From Flavobacterium sp. LC2016-13 (GTDB lineage Bacteria; Bacteroidota; Bacteroidia; Flavobacteriales; Flavobacteriaceae), in NCBI RefSeq assembly GCF_009707955.1, contig NZ_WMDQ01000004.1:310001-374000 (forward strand): 64,000 nt of DNA, in the 5' to 3' direction. Every line of letters starts with the position of its first letter. Positions within the stretch are counted from its first letter, which is position 1. Under the pieces are notes generated by a model. The model was given only the letters and a program-made list of their open reading frames with translations. It made no database searches and was not told the origin of the DNA. Shown here in pieces: positions 39,627 through 49,461 of the stretch. A program made the position numbers and the translations under genes.

Positions 39627-42263
39627 TTATTTCAAACCAGCAATACTTTGCTCGATTGTAGCAATTTTTGCCAAAGCATCTGCTTCTTTTTGTTTTTCGT
39701 TAGCCAAAACTTTTTCCGGTGCTCCGGCAACAAATTTTTCGTTTGATAATTTTGCCTGAACTGATTTTAAGAAACCTTGCGTGTAAACTAACTCTGCAGT
39801 TAATTTTGCAATTTCTTCTTCAACATTGATGTTTCCTCCAGAAATTGGAATGAAATATTCATTTGATTTTACACGGAAAGATAGTGCTCCGTCAACTTTT
39901 GCTGAAACATATTCGAAAGCAGAAATATTTCCTAATTTCGTTACGATTGAATCAAAATAAGTCGAGATATTCTCGCTGTTTATTGCTTTTAATTCGATAG
40001 CATCTTTAAACGGAATATTTTTATCTTTTCTGATAGTTCTGATTCCCGAAATTACTTCGATTGTATTTTCAAAATCAGCAATTAAAGTCGCGTTAAACGG
40101 TTTTAATTCTGGCCATGTTGAAACAATTAAAGCTTCTTCAGCAGTTCTGTCAGCAATTAAATGCCAAATTTCTTCTGTTAAGAAAGGCATAAACGGATGA
40201 AGCAGTTTCAAGTTACTTTCTAACATTTCGATTGCTTTATCAAACGTTGCTTTATCGATTGGTTGTTGATACGCTGGTTTGATCATTTCTAAAAACCAAG
40301 AACAGAAATCATCCCAAACCAATTTATAAATTGCCATTAATGAATCTGAAATTCTGTATTTCTCAAAATTATCTTCAATTTCAACTAAAGCTTGCTGCAA
40401 TTTTGCTTCAAACCATTCGATCGCTACTTTTGATGATTCCGGTTGCGGAATAGTTTCTGAAACTTCCCAACCTTTAATCAATTTAACAGCATTCCATATT
40501 TTGTTTGTGAATGATTTTCCCTGAAGGCATAATTCTTCATCAAACATAATATCGTTTCCTGCAGAAGCGCTTAAAAGTAATCCTACACGAACACCATCAG
40601 CACCAAATTTCTCAATCAAGCCTAAAGGATCTGGGGAATTCCCTAATGATTTAGACATTTTTTGACGTTGTTTATCACGTACTAAACCAGTTAAATATAC
40701 ATTTGTAAATGGTTTTTCGCCCGCATATTCGTAACCTGCAATAATCATTCTGGCAACCCAGAAAAATAGAATATCCGGACCAGTTACCAAGTCGTTTGTT
40801 GGATAGTAATATTTATAATCTGCACTTTCCGGATCCATAATTCCGCCAAAAACAGACATTGGCCATAACCAAGAAGAAAACCATGTATCTAAAGCATCAA
40901 CATCCTGAGTTAGATTGTTGATTGTTAATTGTTGATTATTAGTTCTTTCCTTAGCTAAAGCTAAAGCGTCTTCGATATTTTCAGCAACTACGAAATCTTC
41001 TTTTCCATCTCCGTAATAATATGCCGGGATTTGTTGTCCCCACCATAATTGACGAGAAATATTCCAATCACGAATATTGTTTAACCAATGCGCGTATGTA
41101 TTTTCAAAACGTTTTGGATGTAATTTAATATCACCATCAACCAAAACAGATTTGATTGCCGGTTTTACTAAATCTTCCATTTTTAAAAACCATTGATCTG
41201 ATAATCTTGGTTCGATTACAGCTTTGGTTCTTTCAGATGTTCCTACTTTATTCAAATGGATTTCGGTTTTTGCCAAAGCTCCAATTTCTTCCAGTTCTTT
41301 TGCAATTTCAGTACGAACTACGAAACGATCTTTTCCCTGATAATGTAATCCGAAACTATTTAATGTAGCATCTTCATTAAAAATATCAACGATTTCAAGA
41401 TTGTGTTTTTCTCCTAATGCCTTGTCATTTACATCGTGCGCCGGAGTTACTTTTAGACATCCTGTTCCAAATTCTACATCTACATATTCATCTTCAATAA
41501 TTGGAATCACTCTTCCGCAAATAGGAACGATGGCTTTTTTTCCTTTTAAATGGGCAAAACGCTCATCATTTGGATTGATACAAATAGCAGTGTCTCCAAA
41601 AATAGTTTCTGGACGCGTTGTTGCAATGGTTAAAAATTCCTCAGTTCCCTCAATTTTATAGTTTAAGAAAAATAATTTTCCTTGTTGTTCTTCATAAATA
41701 ACTTCTTCGTCAGACAAAGTTGTTTTTGCTTCAGGATCCCAGTTTACCATTCGGTATCCTCTGTAGATTAAACCTTTGTTATATAAATCTACAAACGATT
41801 TAATTACAGATGCTGACATATCAGGATCCATTGTAAACTTAGTTCTTTCCCAGTCGCATGAAGCTCCCAGTTTTTTAAGTTGGTCTAAAATTACTCCACC
41901 GTATTTATCTGTCCATTCCCAAGCGTGCGCTAAAAATTCTTCGCGTGTTAAATCATTTTTATTGATTCCTTCTGCTTTTAATTTTGCTACTACTTTTGCT
42001 TCAGTCGCAATAGATGCGTGATCCGTTCCCGGAACCCAACAAGCATTAAAGCCTTTTAGACGCGCTCTACGAATTAAAACATCCTGAATTGTATTATTCA
42101 ACATATGTCCCATGTGCAAAACTCCTGTGACGTTTGGTGGCGGAATTACAATTGTATAAGGTGTTCTATGATCTGGTTCTGAATGAAAATAGTTGTTTTT
42201 CATCCAGTAATCATACCATTTATTCTCGATCGTTTTAGCGTCAAATTGTGCTGGAATACTCAT
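39627..42263 (-). CDS. valS: valyl-tRNA synthetase
   Basis: 878-aa class Ia synthetase that charges tRNA-Val and edits threonine. The HIGH motif is HMGH at 50-53 and the KMSKS motif at 535-539. The editing domain lies between them (TTRPETIFGDTAICINP). The C-terminal coiled coil (about 810-878) ends with EQSIAGLK. The stretch NNQQLTINN near residue 445 is encoded by DNA that reads like an intergenic AACAATCAACAATTAAC repeat, but the length matches the family. The start is 13 nt before an AT-rich inverted repeat. Confidence 0.97.
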   Translation of the reverse strand: MSIPAQFDAKTIENKWYDYWMKNNYFHSEPDHRTPYTIVIPPPNVTGVLHMGHMLNNTIQDVLIRRARLKGFNACWVPGTDHASIATEAKVVAKLKAEGINKNDLTREEFLAHAWEWTDKYGGVILDQLKKLGASCDWERTKFTMDPDMSASVIKSFVDLYNKGLIYRGYRMVNWDPEAKTTLSDEEVIYEEQQGKLFFLNYKIEGTEEFLTIATTRPETIFGDTAICINPNDERFAHLKGKKAIVPICGRVIPIIEDEYVDVEFGTGCLKVTPAHDVNDKALGEKHNLEIVDIFNEDATLNSFGLHYQGKDRFVVRTEIAKELEEIGALAKTEIHLNKVGTSERTKAVIEPRLSDQWFLKMEDLVKPAIKSVLVDGDIKLHPKRFENTYAHWLNNIRDWNISRQLWWGQQIPAYYYGDGKEDFVVAENIEDALALAKERTNNQQLTINNLTQDVDALDTWFSSWLWPMSVFGGIMDPESADYKYYYPTNDLVTGPDILFFWVARMIIAGYEYAGEKPFTNVYLTGLVRDKQRQKMSKSLGNSPDPLGLIEKFGADGVRVGLLLSASAGNDIMFDEELCLQGKSFTNKIWNAVKLIKGWEVSETIPQPESSKVAIEWFEAKLQQALVEIEDNFEKYRISDSLMAIYKLVWDDFCSWFLEMIKPAYQQPIDKATFDKAIEMLESNLKLLHPFMPFLTEEIWHLIADRTAEEALIVSTWPELKPFNATLIADFENTIEVISGIRTIRKDKNIPFKDAIELKAINSENISTYFDSIVTKLGNISAFEYVSAKVDGALSFRVKSNEYFIPISGGNINVEEEIAKLTAELVYTQGFLKSVQAKLSNEKFVAGAPEKVLANEKQKEADALAKIATIEQSIAGLK

Positions 42264-42572
42264 TTACTGTGGATATGTTTAATCGTTAATTCGTTGATTT
42301 GTTTAATCGGTAATTTGTGTAATTGTTTAATCGTTAAGTTGTTGATTTGTTTAATAGTTGATTTGTTTTTTTATTCTTTTAAAACAAAATATGACAAATC
42401 AATTAAACGATTAAACAGTTAAACAATTAAACCAAAACAAAATTGGTTCAATTTTTGTAATTATAACTGACAGCAAAAGTAAATAATTAAGTACACTATA
42501 AAAAGAGAAATAATAATTTGTGTATTAATTAAAAGAAAGTATATTTACTTACAACTTAAAATCAATTTCAAA
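42264..42572. repeat. AT-rich inverted/tandem repeat (TTTAATCGTTNATT) upstream of valS
   Basis: Between valS and the divergent DUF1573 gene, 42276-42366 repeats a TTTAATCGTTAATTCGTTGA-like unit four times. 42393-42432 carries the reverse complement (AATTAAACGATTAAACAG). The arms can pair into a long imperfect hairpin in the valS leader. Nothing else is seen in the gap except an A/T-rich promoter zone near 42520-42560. Confidence 0.75.
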
Positions 42573-42953
42573 ATGAAAAATGTTGCCACTTTTATTGTAA
42601 TACTATTATTTAGTGCAATGGGTTATTCCCAAAACGGCCCTAAAATTGAATTTGCAGCGTCAGACAACACTATTGATTATGGAAAAATATCGAAAAGTGA
42701 TAATGCAGTCCGATCTTTTGAATTTACAAATACCGGAGATGCACCTTTGTTAATAACATCTGCAGAATCTACAGTAAGTACGATTGTTGTTACAAAACCT
42801 GCTGCGGCAATTATGCCTGGTAAAAAAGGAAAAATTGACGTAAAATATAATATGGCTGCAGGTCCAATTCGTAAAACAATTACTGTTGAAACCAATGCCG
42901 TAAATTATCCTGACGGTAGAGTTGCCCTTAAAATTAAAGGGGAAGTTTTATAA
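42573..42953 (+). CDS. DUF1573 domain protein
   Basis: 126 aa, signal peptide ending SAMGYSQ, then a single HYDIN/DUF1573 immunoglobulin-like domain: FAASDNTIDYGKISKSD, SFEFTNTGDAPLLIT and IMPGKKGKIDVKYN. Such periplasmic domains are common in Bacteroidetes and of unknown function. Length is typical. Followed by a bidirectional terminator shared with the convergent lipoprotein gene. Confidence 0.92.
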   Translation: MKNVATFIVILLFSAMGYSQNGPKIEFAASDNTIDYGKISKSDNAVRSFEFTNTGDAPLLITSAESTVSTIVVTKPAAAIMPGKKGKIDVKYNMAAGPIRKTITVETNAVNYPDGRVALKIKGEVL

Positions 42954-42976
42954 GAAGTTTAAAATCTAAAAATAGT

Positions 42977-43010
42977 AAAGCCGTTTCTGAATAAGGAACG
43001 GCTTTTTTTT
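42977..43010. terminator. bidirectional terminator
   Basis: AAAGCCGTTTC/GGAACGGCTTT stem with a short loop and a run of T, between two convergent genes. Confidence 0.85.
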
Positions 43011-43019
43011 GATTATGAT

Positions 43020-43499
43020 TTATTTTTTACCAGCACACTCTGCTGTTTCAAACTTATATTTTACACGATCAAAATCAATAGGTTTGTCTTTAACTAAATA
43101 GGTTACTCCCATTGTTGTCTGCATTGTTCCGTTTCCTAAAATAAGCCGTTTGTCTTTTTTCAGGAACGCCATTGGGTTTTTGAACGTTTTATTTTTATTT
43201 GTTACTTCAACAAAAGTATAATCTGCAAATAAAGTATCACCATGAAATTCTCCTTTGATCTCTCCCGTTTTTATTGTTGAAGAAGCAACATTCATTATCA
43301 TGCTTCCGGTTATTTTACCGCTTTGTAAAGTATTCAATTTTAAATCAAGTGTATCTTTTTCGTATACGGCTCTGTAACATTGCGTGCTTACAATTTTTTC
43401 TTCAACGGCTTTGACAGCATCAGTTTGGGTTTCATTCTTTTTACAGCTTTGAAATCCAACACCAGCCAAAAGTATACATGCTAAGACAAGTTTTTTCAT
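43020..43499 (-). CDS. small lipoprotein
   Basis: 159 aa, signal LVLACILLAGVGFQS before Cys19. The mature domain resembles a lipocalin/NlpE-like beta barrel: STQCYRAVYEKDTLDLKLN, GKITGSMIMNVASST, KGEFHGDTLFADYTF. One cysteine near the start and one near the C-terminus (ETAECAGKK) could form a disulphide. The function is unknown. It stands after the T9SS operon's terminator, so it is transcribed separately. Confidence 0.78.
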   Translation of the reverse strand: MKKLVLACILLAGVGFQSCKKNETQTDAVKAVEEKIVSTQCYRAVYEKDTLDLKLNTLQSGKITGSMIMNVASSTIKTGEIKGEFHGDTLFADYTFVEVTNKNKTFKNPMAFLKKDKRLILGNGTMQTTMGVTYLVKDKPIDFDRVKYKFETAECAGKK

Positions 43500-43546
43500 A
43501 AATTAAGACTTTTAAGTTTATTGTTATCTTATAAAATTAAATAAAA

Positions 43547-43572
43547 AAGAAGCCAAAAAAAAGGCTTCTCAA
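43547..43572 (-). terminator. terminator of the T9SS-OmpA operon
   Basis: GAGAAGCC/GGCTTCTT hairpin, flanked by A/T runs. Located 26 nt past the OmpA stop on the minus strand. Confidence 0.75.
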
Positions 43573-43597
43573 TTAAATTTATCATTTTATATTAAAT

Positions 43598-45736
43598 CTA
43601 TAAATTCTTAATTACAAATTCGCTTCTTCGGTTTAATTCATGTTCTTCTTCATTGCAGGCGTCATCTGTTTTGCATTTTATAATTGGAACTGATTCTCCG
43701 TAACCTTTTGCTGTAAGCCTTTTAGAATCAATTCCAGATTGTATTATAAATTCCATCGTTGAGTTTGCTCTTTTTTGAGAAAGGTCTTCATTAAATTTAG
43801 CATTTCCTCTTGAATCTGTGTGTGAACCAATTTCAATAACCATTCCCGGATATTTCTTCATTAATTCAATTACTCTCCCTAAAACAACTTTAGATTCTTT
43901 ACGGATATACCACATATTATAGTCAAAATAAATAGGGTCTGTTTTGATAATCAGTCTGTCTTTGTCTCTGACAACATCTTTTTCCTGTTTTAAAATTTGA
44001 TCAACTTTTTCTTTTTTCTTGATTTCTGTTGCGGCAATTTCAGCTTCTTTGGCTTTTTTCTCTTTTTGTTTTAATTCGATTACGGCCAGCGCTTCTTTTT
44101 TCTTGTTTTCTTCTTCTATAATAATTTCCTGCTTTCTTTTATTTTCGGCAGTTTCTTTTTCTTCCAATTTAATGGCTTCCAAAGATTTTAAGGCTAAAGA
44201 ACCATCATTTATAACATCTCTTGTTTTGTTTAAAGTCAATGTTCTCGATTCATTCGTGTATTTTTCCTTAAAAGCAGAAATTTTATACGAAGCTTCGCAA
44301 GGAACGGTAAAACTAAATTTTCCATCAGCAGGAGTTGTAATCGTATTTAGCGTTTTATTATTGGAATCCTGCAAAATTACTGTTGCATTTTCTAATGCTA
44401 ATTTTGTATCAATATCGGTTATTGTTCCGGCAATAAACTGTTTACAATCTTCTACAATTAGATCTTTAATTTCTTTAAACTGATAAATATCGTCGCTTCC
44501 CTTTCCTCCTTCTCTGTTTGATGCAAAATATCCTTCTTTTGTGTCTGATTCGATATTAAATGAAAAATCATCTGAATTGGAATTTAATGGCAAACCGATG
44601 TTTACTGGTTCTGAATATTTATTTCCGTCAATTTCAGACACAAAAACATCCAAAGAACCGTAACCCAAATGTCCGTCAGAAGAAAAATAAAGCTTATTAT
44701 CTGCTGAAACAAAAGGAAATTGTTCTCTTTTATCGGTATTAATAATTGGTCCTAAATTTTTTGGAGTATCAAAAGCGCCTTTGTTTATGTTTACAGAATA
44801 AATATCAAACGAACCTAAACTTCCCGGCATATCCGAAGCAAAATACAATACTTTTTCATCTGCACTCAAAGCCGGATGTTCTAAGGAATAATTGGCACTA
44901 TTAAACGGAAGTGAAGTAATATTTGTCCATTTTCCTTCAACCAATTCAGCTTTAAAAATCTGAAGGTTAGAGATCTTTTTGTCGTCTTTCTTTTTCTTCC
45001 CGTTTTTAGAATTGTTTCTTGTAAAGTACATCGTTTTACCATCTTTTGTAAAAACAGGATTAGCTTCATGCATTCCTGTTTTTAGTTCATCGGCAAAATA
45101 ACTGACAACGGCCTCGTTCGCATTAAGATTTTGAATTGGTATTGAAACTAAATTTAAATAGGTTTCATTATCCCATTTGTACTTTTTATCAAATAATCCC
45201 GGTTTTAGTTTTACAGCGGCAAATACTAAATTGTCTTTGTATTTTACAGCTCCAAACTCAGAATTTGGGGTGTTTATGGCCAGATTTTTTATTTCAAAAC
45301 GGTTTCCAATTGCCGAAACATTTTCTAATTCTTTTAGTTTTCTTTGAAAATAAACAGAATCCTGACTGTTTGTTGATTTTGCATAATATTCTTTTAAAAC
45401 AGAATTGGCGTCATCATAACTATTGCTGGCTTTTAAGGTTTGTGCATATCTGAAATAATAATTTCGATCTAAATCCTGGTTATAATTTTTAATCAGAAGG
45501 CGATAATAGCGTTGCGCTTTTATTAAATCGTTTGTATAATAATAGGAATCGGCCAGGTTTTTAATTACTTCCTGCGAAGGTTTATTTTCGGCAAGTTTTT
45601 CATATAAAATAATGGCTTGAGTATAGTATGTTTTATCAAAAAATCGCTTGGCTCTAATAAGTTCCTGATCTTGTGCATTTACAAACTGTATTGAAAATAC
45701 GAATATAATAACGAGTAGTTTTTTCATATTTTTCAT
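43598..45736 (-). CDS. OmpA family protein with TPR and PD40 repeats
   Basis: 712 aa from the ATG at 45736 (MKNMKKLLV...). An ATG three codons on, 45727, is equally possible; a longer reading would overlap the previous stop. Signal peptide ends QFVNAQ. N-terminal TPR-like helices (20-130), PD40 beta-propeller repeats at about 160-430 (YFTRNNSKNGK, YFASDMPGSLGSFDIY, YFSSDGHLGYGSLDV), a carboxypeptidase-regulatory domain, a Lys/Glu coiled coil, then an OmpA peptidoglycan-binding domain with GSHTDSRGNAKFNEDLSQKR. This is the standard third member of the PorP/SprF module, anchoring it to the cell wall. Confidence 0.93.
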   Translation of the reverse strand: MKNMKKLLVIIFVFSIQFVNAQDQELIRAKRFFDKTYYTQAIILYEKLAENKPSQEVIKNLADSYYYTNDLIKAQRYYRLLIKNYNQDLDRNYYFRYAQTLKASNSYDDANSVLKEYYAKSTNSQDSVYFQRKLKELENVSAIGNRFEIKNLAINTPNSEFGAVKYKDNLVFAAVKLKPGLFDKKYKWDNETYLNLVSIPIQNLNANEAVVSYFADELKTGMHEANPVFTKDGKTMYFTRNNSKNGKKKKDDKKISNLQIFKAELVEGKWTNITSLPFNSANYSLEHPALSADEKVLYFASDMPGSLGSFDIYSVNINKGAFDTPKNLGPIINTDKREQFPFVSADNKLYFSSDGHLGYGSLDVFVSEIDGNKYSEPVNIGLPLNSNSDDFSFNIESDTKEGYFASNREGGKGSDDIYQFKEIKDLIVEDCKQFIAGTITDIDTKLALENATVILQDSNNKTLNTITTPADGKFSFTVPCEASYKISAFKEKYTNESRTLTLNKTRDVINDGSLALKSLEAIKLEEKETAENKRKQEIIIEEENKKKEALAVIELKQKEKKAKEAEIAATEIKKKEKVDQILKQEKDVVRDKDRLIIKTDPIYFDYNMWYIRKESKVVLGRVIELMKKYPGMVIEIGSHTDSRGNAKFNEDLSQKRANSTMEFIIQSGIDSKRLTAKGYGESVPIIKCKTDDACNEEEHELNRRSEFVIKNL

Positions 45737-45737
45737 T

Positions 45738-46673
45738 TTAAAAGAATCTTGGTGATTTATCAAATCCTTTGCCTAATAAATCTAAATCGAAAAGCAGCAT
45801 AATTTCGTGTGTTCCTGAATTAAACTGACCTAAATTTGATAATGTATAATCGTATGCATAACCAACTCTAAATGTTGGTGTAATGTTGATATTTACCAAC
45901 GCGCTTACTGCATCACTGATTCTGTAAGCGGCACCAAATTCGAACTTTTCATTGTATAAAACATTGGCTGTTATATCTACAGAAACGGGAGCGCCTTTAA
46001 CAATTTTTGACATAAATGCCGGTTTCAATTTTAATGCGTCATTAATTTGAAAAACATATCCGGCGGTAAAAAAAGTATGAATCTCTTCAGAACCGTAAGC
46101 GTTTATTCCTGATTTTTCTTCAATTTGTTTTGCTTTCAACAAATTTGGAGCTGATAATCCGACATAAAAATTGTTTCTAAAATAATAAGCCCCTATTCCA
46201 ATATTAGGTTTAGTTACATTAACATTTTCGGCGAAAGCAGCATCTGTAGAAGTGTCTCCACTTTGCAGAACAAATCCATTAAAATTAGTTTGTAATGCTG
46301 AAAATCCTGCTTTTACACCTAGTGAAAGTTTATTTTGTCCTCCTAAATTTAAAACATAAGCAAAATCTGCGTATAGGTTATTTTCTTTTTTTGCTCCGTC
46401 TCCAATATCATCAGATACTAATGAAAGCCCTATTTCTATCTTATCGCTCAAAGCAGTATGTCCGAAAAAAGTAAATGTTTTTGGAGCTCCAACGGCACCA
46501 ACCCATTGTGTTCTGTATAAACCTCCAAGATTTAACATTGATGGTGTTCCGCTTGCATACGCCGGATTTACCACACTCATATTATACATATAATGTGTGT
46601 ATTCCGGATCTTGCTGTGCGGAAACGGACGCTATATAAAAGAAAAAAGGTATAAAAAATAATATTTTTTTCAT
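45738..46673 (-). CDS. PorP/SprF family type IX secretion membrane protein
   Basis: 311 aa. Signal peptide ends ASVSAQ. The N-terminal QDPEYTHYMYNMSVVNPAYAG-like region is diagnostic for PorP/SprF barrel proteins, which work with secreted gliding-domain adhesins. It follows the CHU_C substrate gene and precedes the OmpA gene (1-nt gap), the conserved order. The role is probably surface attachment of the substrate encoded upstream. Confidence 0.94.
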   Translation of the reverse strand: MKKILFFIPFFFYIASVSAQQDPEYTHYMYNMSVVNPAYASGTPSMLNLGGLYRTQWVGAVGAPKTFTFFGHTALSDKIEIGLSLVSDDIGDGAKKENNLYADFAYVLNLGGQNKLSLGVKAGFSALQTNFNGFVLQSGDTSTDAAFAENVNVTKPNIGIGAYYFRNNFYVGLSAPNLLKAKQIEEKSGINAYGSEEIHTFFTAGYVFQINDALKLKPAFMSKIVKGAPVSVDITANVLYNEKFEFGAAYRISDAVSALVNINITPTFRVGYAYDYTLSNLGQFNSGTHEIMLLFDLDLLGKGFDKSPRFF

Positions 46674-46704
46674 TTGAAATTATGTTGAATAATGTGAAAA
46701 ACAA

Positions 46705-49332
46705 TTATCTGTTTAAGTAAAGACGACCTTGTTTAGGCTTTTTATTGTCTTTATTAAAATTCAAAATGTAAAAATAAACACCGCTTGGTGCCAGACCGCT
46801 GGCAACTCCGTTAGTTTCGTAATTCGTCCCGTCCCAGCCTGGTTTATTTATAAACCCTTTATACATTCCGTTTCCGTATCTATTAAAAATTTCAAGTGTA
46901 TAATTTGGATATAAAAATTCGATATTCGGAATCACAAAAGTGTCATTTACACCATCGCCATTTGGAGAAAATCCGTCAGGAATAAAAAAGTCATTTGGCA
47001 CATCGTCACAATGTGTCAACGAAACTGTTACATCAAGACGCTCGTAGGAATAACAATTTGTTGTACCCGAATAGCCAAAACCATAATATTTGCCTTGTTC
47101 AGTCAAAACAGTAGATGAAGGCAATAGATTTCCATTTTTAGGAGCATCATACCAAACTACTGATGAAGCCATATCTGTTTTATTAGATAAATCTAAAAGA
47201 GTAGGATTATTTAAACCGCAAAAATCTGCCGGTTCGTTTAATTCCGGCGCCGGAGTATCATTTATCGTAACCAAAATCATGGTAGGATTTGAAGTACAGT
47301 TGGCAGTCGTTATTCGAACATAGTAATTCTGAGAGATTAAAACAGCACCATTATCAAGTGGTACAGTCGCCGTAGGAGAATCATACCATTTATATTCTGG
47401 TCCTTTGGGTACTAAATTAGCAATCGTTGTTCCTTCTGATTTACAAAAAGATAAATCATTAGCCGCTGGTGCAGCCGGAATTGGATTCAATAAAAAGGGA
47501 TCTGCAATACCGGATACATTAATGCTACAAGTAGTAGTATTATCTCTCAAATTGGTAATTGTTGCAGTTGTAGAACCAGTATTTACAAGTAATCCTGAAG
47601 GAATTACAAATGTAGCACTTCCGTTTACCGGAATTAAATTAACAGTTTGTACTATTGAGGTATTTCTTCCTGAAAGAATATAAGATAAAGTTACATCGGT
47701 CAAACTTCCTAATCCTGAAACTGAAGCCGTTACTACATCTCCAAAACAAAAATCGGCAACCTGTATTCTTAAAGTTGCTATGCCTGGTGCAGGAATGACT
47801 ATGATATCTCCTTTTAAGTTTGCAGTGTTTGCACATTGTGAAACTACCTGTGTAATATTTGTAATTGTTATTACTGAGTTGCCACTTTGTGCATTTAAAA
47901 ATGATGGAATTGTAAAAGTTGCATTTCCTCCGGTAAATGTCACTCTCACATTTTGAGCGGTTGCATTATTTGCTCCTGAAATGTTATATCGCAGGTCATA
48001 AACTCCGTCTTTAATTTTTATTGCATCAGAAATTACTATTGTCGCTGTACTATTCTGGCAGGTTTTTGCTTCTGCAATTTTAGCTCCTGTTAAATCCGGT
48101 AACGGATATACATGCAAAATATCTGACAAATTATTAACAATATTAATACATGCCTGCTCGCTGCTTTCTGCATAAATATCAAGAATAGTTACCGTAAAAT
48201 CTCCAACTTGTTTAAAATAGTCTGATTTGATTGGAAAAAGAAAAACTCCGTTACTAAGAGTTGCAATAACTGTTTCTGTACCACCGTTGGGTCCTGAAAC
48301 ATTAAATGTAATTTTATAATTACCGTTTGGAATTACTGCCGGCCCTTTTGTAATTCGAATAGAATATGTTGCTGTTGGAATTTCAGTTTCGCATATATCA
48401 GAATCAACAGTAACTGTCGCTCCGGTAAAATCAAGTTTCTTTTCTATTCTGATAATCACTCTTGTCGAAGCCGGATTACAGACTGTATTGGGAGAAGGAA
48501 CGCTATAGGTAAAGTAATAATTGCCTTCTCCAAACCTATTGTATATTTTTTGGATATCTATGAAATGATCTCCGGAAAAAGTCAATTCTCCTGTTGATCT
48601 GATGTTGGCATCTGTCCAGGTACCATTGGGATCGGCTCCTGTAAGCATCAAGTTTAAATCCTGATTTGTATAATTTGATACATCATCGCTACATATCTTC
48701 AAATTATTTGCGGTTCCTGATTTTGGCGCTCTGTAAACTGTTAAATTTATTGTTGCCGGAGGCGGCGCGGCGCATGAACCCACAGAAGTCATTGTATAGG
48801 TAAACTGATACTGTCCGAGTAAATTTGTGACGTTTACAAAAGAATCTGAAACATCTTGGTTTGTAGTGTCATTATGCCATTTTCCATTAGAATGCGGACC
48901 TAATACTGTACCATCAAAAGCCTGAAAAAGATTAAAATTTCCTGCAGATGTACAGGTAATTGCAAAAGAAGGTTTTCCCGTATATCCTCCAACTGTAACC
49001 GTAACTGTTGATGAAGTATCTGCACAACCGGTATTATCGGGTAAGGTATATGTATATTGATAAATTCCACTATTCTGAATAAGGTGCACATTCAAAATTC
49101 CGGTTGCACCATCTAATCCGTATGAATTATCATCATCAGACCACGTACCGCCCGGAATTGCTGGTCCTAATAATGCAAACAGATCGACAGTTTTATTTGC
49201 CGGATTTGGAATATCACAAATTGTTATACTTGCATCATTTCCGGCACATTGACTGTAAATTGTTGTAGGTAAACAAGTTAATAAAACAAAAAACAGTACA
49301 AATTGTAAGAAATTATAGTATTTTTTGATCAT
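46705..49332 (-). CDS. gliding-motility C-terminal-domain protein, T9SS type B substrate
   Basis: 875-aa secreted adhesin-like protein. Signal peptide ends PTTIYSQ. The middle is a series of Ig-like/PKD-like repeats, about 90 residues each (pieces such as CNPASTRVIIRIEK and TATIVISDAIKIKDGVYDL). The C-terminal 90 residues are the CHU_C sorting domain: FFIPDGFSPNGDGVNDTF, LEIFNRYGNGMYKG, and the last strands with YFYILNF. It is exported by the type IX system and paired with the PorP/SprF gene 31 nt downstream. Confidence 0.93.
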   Translation of the reverse strand: MIKKYYNFLQFVLFFVLLTCLPTTIYSQCAGNDASITICDIPNPANKTVDLFALLGPAIPGGTWSDDDNSYGLDGATGILNVHLIQNSGIYQYTYTLPDNTGCADTSSTVTVTVGGYTGKPSFAITCTSAGNFNLFQAFDGTVLGPHSNGKWHNDTTNQDVSDSFVNVTNLLGQYQFTYTMTSVGSCAAPPPATINLTVYRAPKSGTANNLKICSDDVSNYTNQDLNLMLTGADPNGTWTDANIRSTGELTFSGDHFIDIQKIYNRFGEGNYYFTYSVPSPNTVCNPASTRVIIRIEKKLDFTGATVTVDSDICETEIPTATYSIRITKGPAVIPNGNYKITFNVSGPNGGTETVIATLSNGVFLFPIKSDYFKQVGDFTVTILDIYAESSEQACINIVNNLSDILHVYPLPDLTGAKIAEAKTCQNSTATIVISDAIKIKDGVYDLRYNISGANNATAQNVRVTFTGGNATFTIPSFLNAQSGNSVITITNITQVVSQCANTANLKGDIIVIPAPGIATLRIQVADFCFGDVVTASVSGLGSLTDVTLSYILSGRNTSIVQTVNLIPVNGSATFVIPSGLLVNTGSTTATITNLRDNTTTCSINVSGIADPFLLNPIPAAPAANDLSFCKSEGTTIANLVPKGPEYKWYDSPTATVPLDNGAVLISQNYYVRITTANCTSNPTMILVTINDTPAPELNEPADFCGLNNPTLLDLSNKTDMASSVVWYDAPKNGNLLPSSTVLTEQGKYYGFGYSGTTNCYSYERLDVTVSLTHCDDVPNDFFIPDGFSPNGDGVNDTFVIPNIEFLYPNYTLEIFNRYGNGMYKGFINKPGWDGTNYETNGVASGLAPSGVYFYILNFNKDNKKPKQGRLYLNR

Positions 49333-49461
49333 GGGTTTTATTTTAGTTAAACATAATAAAAATATCGTGTTTCTTTATCAAAAAACTTAATTTTCTTATT
49401 AATATTTTAAAATAAGCTTAACTTAATCAAAAAAATACTTTCTAACTGAGATTATATAGAA

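Noticed and set aside
40908..40946. Insertion in valS
   Set aside because: The segment NNQQLTINNLTQ fits the family length, with LDTWFSSW following at the normal position, so it is sequence drift or conversion and not an insertion.
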